From: Pleurostoma richardsiae
Lineage: Eukaryota; Ascomycota; Sordariomycetes; Calosphaeriales; Pleurostomataceae
Assembly (NCBI GenBank): GCA_030052745.1
Contig: JANBVO010000028.1
Coordinates: 393,828-457,827 of the forward strand
Direction of reading: 5' to 3'
Length of the DNA stretch: 64,000 nucleotides
A program made the position numbers and the translations under genes. Positions 59,262 to 64,000 of the stretch are shown piece after piece; positions within the stretch are counted from its first letter, which is position 1, and every line of letters starts with the position of its first letter. A model generated the notes under the pieces. The model made no database searches, was not told the DNA's origin, and saw nothing but the letters and a program-made list of their open reading frames with translations.

Positions 59262-60594
59262 ATGCCCGCTTTCAACCTCGAGACGTGCGCGCGGCCAAAT
59301 ATCCTCGCATTAGAGCCCTACCGCTGCGCAAGAGAGTAAGCAATCCCCCGTCAAATATCTTTCCCCGTCTCGCAGTGTGCTAACCCCTCCCAGCGACTAC
59401 AAAGACGACGGGACCAACATCCTCCTCGACGCCAACGAGAACGCCTACGGCCCCCCACTCACCCCAGCCGCCGCGCAGGCACTCCAGCCCAGCGGCGATG
59501 GCGCCCCGCGCCTGGATCTCCTGGGCCTGCACCGCTACCCGGACCCGCACCAGGTGCCCCTGAAGCGGCAGCTCTGCGCCCTGCGCAACACCCACGCGCA
59601 CACCCCGCGGGCCCTGACGCCGGACCACCTCTTCGTGGGCGTCGGCTCCGACGAGGCCATCGACGCGCTGCTGCGCTGCTTCTGCGTACCCGGCCGCGAC
59701 CGCATCCTGGTGTGCCCGCCCACCTACGGGATGTACTCCGTCTCCGCGCAGGTCAACGACGTCGGCCTCGTCAAGGTGCCCCTGCTGCCCGCGCCGGGCT
59801 TCGGGCTCGACGTCCCCGCCGTGTCCGCCGCGCTGTCCGACCCGGCCAACAGCGTCAAGCTCGTCTACCTCTGCTCCCCCGGCAACCCGACGGGCTCGGT
59901 GGTCGCCAAGGAGGACGTGCGCGCCGTGCTGGAGCACCCGACCTGGAACGGCGTCGTGGTCGTCGACGAGGCGTACGTCGACTTCGCGCCCGAGGGCGCC
60001 TCGCTGGCCGAGTGGGTTGCCGAGTGGCCCAACCTCGTCGTCATGCAGACGCTCAGCAAGGCCTTCGGCATGGCCGGCATCCGGCTCGGCGCCGCCTTCG
60101 CCGACCCGGCCGTCGCGCGCCTGCTCAACAGCCTCAAGGCCCCCTACAACGTGTCCAGCCCCACCAGCGCCCTCGCGGGCTACGCCCTCGGCCCGGAGGG
60201 CCTGGCGGTCATGCGGGCCAACCGGGCGCGGATCGTCGAGCAGCGGTCGAGGCTGCTGCGTGCGCTGCCCGGGGTGCCGGGCGTGGGCAGGCTGCGCGGC
60301 GGGACGGAGAGCAACTTCCTGCTGTTCGAGATGCTGAACGCGAGGGGCGAGCCGGACAACGTCACGGCGCTGGCCGTGTACGAGAAGCTGGCCGAGGAGA
60401 AGGGCGTGGTGGTGCGGTTCAGGGGCAAGGAGCACGGGTGCCTCGGGTGTCTCAGGATCACCGTCGGGACGGAGGAGGAGGTCACGCGCTTCCTTGCGGC
60501 GCTGGAGAAGACGCTCGCCGAGGTCAGGGGCACGAGCGCCACATCGAAAGACGAGGAGGCGAGGGAGAAGGAAGCAAATTCTGTTATCGACTAG
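59262..60594 (+). CDS. HIS5: Histidinol-phosphate aminotransferase (424 aa)
   Basis: This PLP enzyme converts imidazole acetol phosphate and glutamate to histidinol phosphate in histidine synthesis. Exons 59262-59335 and 59394-60594. Residues 26-60 (DYKDDGTNILLDANENAYGPP) match the family's substrate-binding start, followed by HRYPDPHQVPLKRQL, GVGSDEAIDALLRCFC, and CPPTYGMYSVSAQ. The PLP-binding region is complete: CSPGNPTGS, VVVDEAYVDFA and TLSKAFGMAGIRLG with Schiff-base Lys247. The C-terminal GGTESNFLLFE and LRITVGTEEEV are typical. The last 25 residues are a charged tail. It is presumably cytosolic, as in yeast. The first exon (25 codons) covers the N-terminal helix and the ATG lies in CACAATGCC context. 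The antisense frame of 409 codons is a shadow. Confidence 0.97.
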
Positions 60595-60725
60595 GCGAAG
60601 GATAGACAAGATATCAAAAGAGTACAGACTCGTGTGCGACTACCGTCAGACAGGTTACTCGGCTATCAACGTAGACTTACGGAGGAGTATGCAGGTGTTA
60701 CCAATTAATCTCTATTTTGATTCCC

Positions 60726-60731
60726 AATAAA
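60726..60731 (+). terminator. AATAAA poly(A) signal of HIS5
   Basis: A consensus AATAAA lies 132 bases after the HIS5 stop, within the 291-base convergent spacer before the GH76 gene. Confidence 0.35.
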
Positions 60732-60885
60732 CGCCAGTCTACCTGCCTGTCCCTATTCAAGGTCGCTTGCCTATATGTGCATGTCACTCGCCCAGATGAC
60801 CGGCCCATGCGAGACGGGTATCTACAAATCCACCAGAAACGGCTCACGCATAAAAACATCCTGCTCCGCCAATGTCCAGCACTGA

Positions 60886-62379
60886 TCATACCAGCCCCCA
60901 AGCCAACGCCCCAATAACACCCAACCCCGCCCATCGCTGGTCGGGCATCACGCCCCCCATCGCAGCATTCTTACTCGCAGACGGCGTGCTTGTCGCTGAT
61001 GCAGTCGTGGACGCGGGCAGCGTCGATGTCGCCGTAGCCGTCGTCCTGACGTCTTCGATCTCGCCTGCGCTCAGTGGTGGCGCCGCCTGCCCGACAAGCA
61101 GGCCGTGGACCGTCTCGAGCGCACACATCTCCTGGCCGAGGCCCACATGGTTGTCGAACCCGCCAACATACCACTTCTGCCCGCAGGTCGTGCCCTTCAG
61201 CCCGCCCGAGCAGGCGTTGGCCGCCGCGGTAGCGGAAGGGTGGAGCAGCGCCTCGACTTCAGAGAGCACGTCGGGCACCATCAGCGTGGCGGCCCACATG
61301 AAGCGCGACAAGTAGCCCTTGAAGGAGAGCATGTCGGTGTTGCAGGTGCCGTACTCCTCGCAGGCGTGCTCGTACATGATGTTGGTGGCGTTGTCGAAGG
61401 GGCTGAAGAACGATTCGGTGGCGCGCACGAAACCCGCGGTGCGGTCAACCCACGTCGAGTTTCCGGTAGCGTTGGCCATGACGGCAGCACCGTACAGGTA
61501 GATGCCTAGGCTATAGCTGAAGGTGAGCGGGTTGATCTCGGCGCAGTTGTCCTCCGCACTGGCGCCGTCGTACACGTTGAAGGAGGAGTCGACGAAGCCG
61601 ACGCCGACGGACCAGTCGTACACCTTTTCGGCCCAGTCAAGGTACGTCTGGTTGTTGGTGGCACGGTACAGCCGCGCGGAGATCTGGAACAGTCCGCCGT
61701 TGGAGACAGAGTTCTTGTAGTTGAGTCCGTTGGGGTTTGACGCGAAGATCTGCCACAGGAGCCCGCCGCCGCAGTTGGTCGTGTTCCAGCGACCGGTTAG
61801 GCTGTTCCAGATGTTCTCGCCGAGCTGCAGCCACGACGGGACGGTGGCATTGGGCTGCAGCAGGTTGCGCTCCGCAGCGGCCAGGATGGCAAAGCCCCAG
61901 AATGCTTGGTCGTCGTTGCCCTCGTCACCGTAGTGCGAGGGCAGCATGAAGTCGAAATCGGGGCCGACCTGGGCCAGGAGGGCCGTGGTCAGGGTCTTGT
62001 CATAACTGCTATCGTTGGTATAGTGCGAGTAGTCTAGCATGGCACCGATCAAGGCACCACATTCCCACCAGTAGTACGGTGTTGGCAGGTCTACAAATGT
62101 CTGTTACAGCAGTTAGCAGTTAGCCCACGCTGCCTCTGCCCTCGTCCCGGGCCTCAGTTGGAGCCACATACCGTGGCGTTGCCATAATAATACGACATGG
62201 CACCAGCAGCAAGAGTCTTGGCCACTCCCTGTACGGACGCTGTGGTACCGTCAGCCGGCCGCTGTCAGTGATGTGTGCTTAGAGAAGAACTTACCTGTGT
62301 TGCCTATCCTCAAGTCCTTGGGACTGAGAGCAGTAATGGCAGCGACTGTGTTATACACAGTGTCATAGAAGGAGACCAT
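60886..62379 (-). CDS. GPI-anchored GH76 mannosidase, Dcw1/Dfg5 family (455 aa)
   Basis: These enzymes act at the plasma membrane and link GPI cell-wall proteins to wall glucan, using an endo-alpha-1,6-mannosidase fold. Exons on the minus strand: 62379-62295, 62239-62172, 62100-60886. Family blocks are GVAKTLAAGAMSYYYGN, LPTPYYWWECGALIGAMLDY, HYGDEGNDDQAFW with catalytic Asp114 and Asp115, ERNLLQP, CGGGLLWQIF, SNGGLFQISARLYR, TFSYSLGIYLYGAA and FKGYLSRFMW. The C-terminus has a Ser/Thr/Ala-rich stem and a final hydrophobic segment (WAGLGVIGALAWGLV), fitting a GPI signal. Acceptors CACAG|CG and AACAG|ACA were chosen as the only ones that keep frame. The predicted N-terminus (MVSFYDTVYNTVAAITALS) is a weak signal peptide, so another 5' exon may exist. 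Confidence 0.88.
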
Positions 62380-64000
62380 CTTGATCCAGCCGATGTGTGT
62401 CAAAGTCTGTATGTAGTAATACAGTTGCTTGAATATTATGCTATGTCAAGTTGTGCCGCCGTGACGCGATATGTATCTGAAAGGCGTGTGTTCCAGTTCT
62501 GGAAGCACAACAGAAGCAAACTGCTTGCACGAGGCTGGAGGGAGGGGGTGCAAGCAGAGAGATAAGAACGAGAGTCGAGATAGTCCGGGCTGTAAATGAG
62601 CGAGGCCAGCAGGCTTGTGGAAATACTCGGTGGTGAGTATCCAAAATAGATAGACGAAGAGAATGAGACCACGCGAACACGAGAAACGATATTGACGAGG
62701 CAACAAACGACCGTTATTCAGCGGCTCACCGTTGAGGCAGCCAGAGAATAGAGAGAGACCCGAGGAAGGAAAAATCGGCCGGGCCAAGGAACGGGGGCTG
62801 TACCCGGAGGTTTTATTGAGCTGACGGTGAGGAACACGGCGTCTTAGCTCGGCCCACAAGGGGAAAAGCACTGAGGCGAGCATGACGGAAGGGGATAGTC
62901 GATCTGATCATGTTTGCCGGGATGGCTGTCTCCCACGCACCGCGGGCCAATGGGCGCCGATGCCACGTCAAGCATCAGACACTCGAACACGGGTTTTCGG
63001 CAGCGTAGCTCGTTTTGCAGAGCAGTGTGCGCCTTGGTGCGCTTTGCTCGTGGCGGCGGCTGCCCCCCGAATCTCGCGTCGGAACGTTGCAATGGCGTGG
63101 ATGGTGGGATCCAGGCCCTTTGTCTGCGCGTAAAGCGATCGACAGCATCGCTTGGGAATGTTGTTAGTGCCGTACCTGGTCTCTGCTTTATCAGTGACCT
63201 GCAGAACGCCAGAGATGAATCTGTACGAGGTATCGGGCTAGCAAGTGCATCAGGAATCAGGAAATCCGTGCCGCCGCGCAGAAACACTGGACGCGGTCGC
63301 TCACGGCCAAATTCCCCCGGATCAGCGACCTGGAGCCCCCGGACGGTCGGCGGAGTGGCTGTTGATTGGAAGAGTGGCGGGGGAATGTTTCGTTTCTGGC
63401 CGGGCGCGAATGTTGAATAAAAGGGGCTGCAATCTCATGATTGGCTCGGCGGGCTTTTTGGCCCTGAAACGTGAAACAAACTGCGGAAAATGGAGCTGAC
63501 CAGCAAACAAAGGAGAAGCTCCTGCTCCTACCCTCAGCAACCGCGCGGATGACTATGACTATCTACCATAGTACCTAGGTAACTGACGGGCCGTTGGACC
63601 TTGGCACACGTTGACGGGATACCTACACCTATATATGTATACCTAGATACCTATATATATCCAGTGGTAGCGCCGGCGATCGTCACAACGATTAGATGTT
63701 GCTGTGTGAGCGGAAGACGGCACGGAGTCATTCATAGGATCGAGGTCCAGAAGACCCATGTGAGCGTTTACAATCGATGTTTGTCAACACTCGACTAAGA
63801 TTCCGCATATCTTAAACTGCGCACAGAACGCCCTGAGAAAATACCATCCATGTGTATCCTTGCAATGCTCAACAGCCATCCTGGGTATAATGTCATGTTT
63901 CGACCCTGCCGTCGAACTCTCCTCCTTCCCCAGCCGCCTTCTCTGCCAGCCCACGAGACTACCCTGAGCGAATGCCCTTCAGATACCACGATGGGTCCCC
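62380..64000. other. Intergenic to window end, 1.6 kb
   Basis: No gene can be supported. The left part should be the GH76 leader and promoter. A perfect palindrome TACCTAGGTA at 63572-63581 and AT-rich TACCTATATA repeats at about 63620-63662 are present. Confidence 0.5.
63572..63581. repeat. Palindrome TACCTAGGTA
   Basis: This is a perfect 10-bp palindrome, followed within 80 bases by several TACCTA and ACCTATATA units. Confidence 0.65.

Noticed and set aside
59380-60609. 409-codon antisense frame in HIS5
   Set aside because: It is a shadow of a GC-rich exon. The sense frame is a complete aminotransferase.
1-64000. CRISPR, phage, operon or other prokaryotic system
   Set aside because: Spliceosomal introns, poly(A)-type ends and the gene set show nuclear fungal DNA; no spaced direct repeats of that type are present.

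Overview
This is a GC-rich stretch of nuclear chromosome from a filamentous ascomycete (Pezizomycotina, most likely Sordariomycetes). The evidence is short GT-AG introns (about 48-260 nt) with CTAAC-like branch sites, CCACCATGG-type start contexts, wide intergenic spaces, no operons, and a gene set typical of moulds: phytase, RNase T2, a GH76 cell-wall enzyme, a CE16-like esterase and an APSES/KilA-N regulator. I could rebuild 20 protein-coding genes. All predicted exon joins keep the reading frame. The first gene is cut by the left window edge. I see no rRNA, tRNA, CRISPR array or recognisable transposon.

Left part (1-24 kb): the tail of an ER membrane PDI-like protein, phospholipase D (9 exons), a GNAT acetyltransferase, secreted RNase T2 (8 exons), the translocon subunit Sec62 (minus strand), an unrecognised Ser/Pro-rich protein, a secreted histidine-acid phytase, a small single-pass membrane protein, an inositol monophosphatase and an unrecognised protein with an HELGH zinc-peptidase motif. 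Four of these ten act on phosphoesters (phospholipase D, RNase T2, phytase, inositol monophosphatase). The phytase promoter has a CACGTGGG box, the classical Pho4/NUC-1 site. Shared phosphate control is a hypothesis, not shown.

Middle (24-44 kb): a gene-poor 3.9 kb stretch, an MFS transporter of the Ycr023c/ZIFL type, the Hsp90 co-chaperone Cns1, an Xbp1-like KilA-N/APSES transcription factor (minus), another 3.9 kb divergent intergenic region, and DNA topoisomerase II (1706 aa).

Right part (44-64 kb): a reticulon (minus), a Gyp5/EVI5-type Rab-GAP (minus), an SS18/SSXT-like chromatin cofactor (minus), a secreted GDSL esterase (minus), histidinol-phosphate aminotransferase (plus, with a paired Gcn4/CPC1 site in its promoter) and a GPI-anchored GH76 mannosidase of the Dcw1/Dfg5 family (minus). 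The last 1.6 kb holds no gene I can support.

No genuinely new multi-gene system is evident. The best leads are the HELGH protein, the paired Gcn4 element at the histidine gene, the phosphate-box phytase within a neighbourhood of phosphoesterases, 11- and 12-nt micro-exons, in-frame introns that would be translatable if retained, and a recurrent TACCTA palindrome in intergenic DNA.
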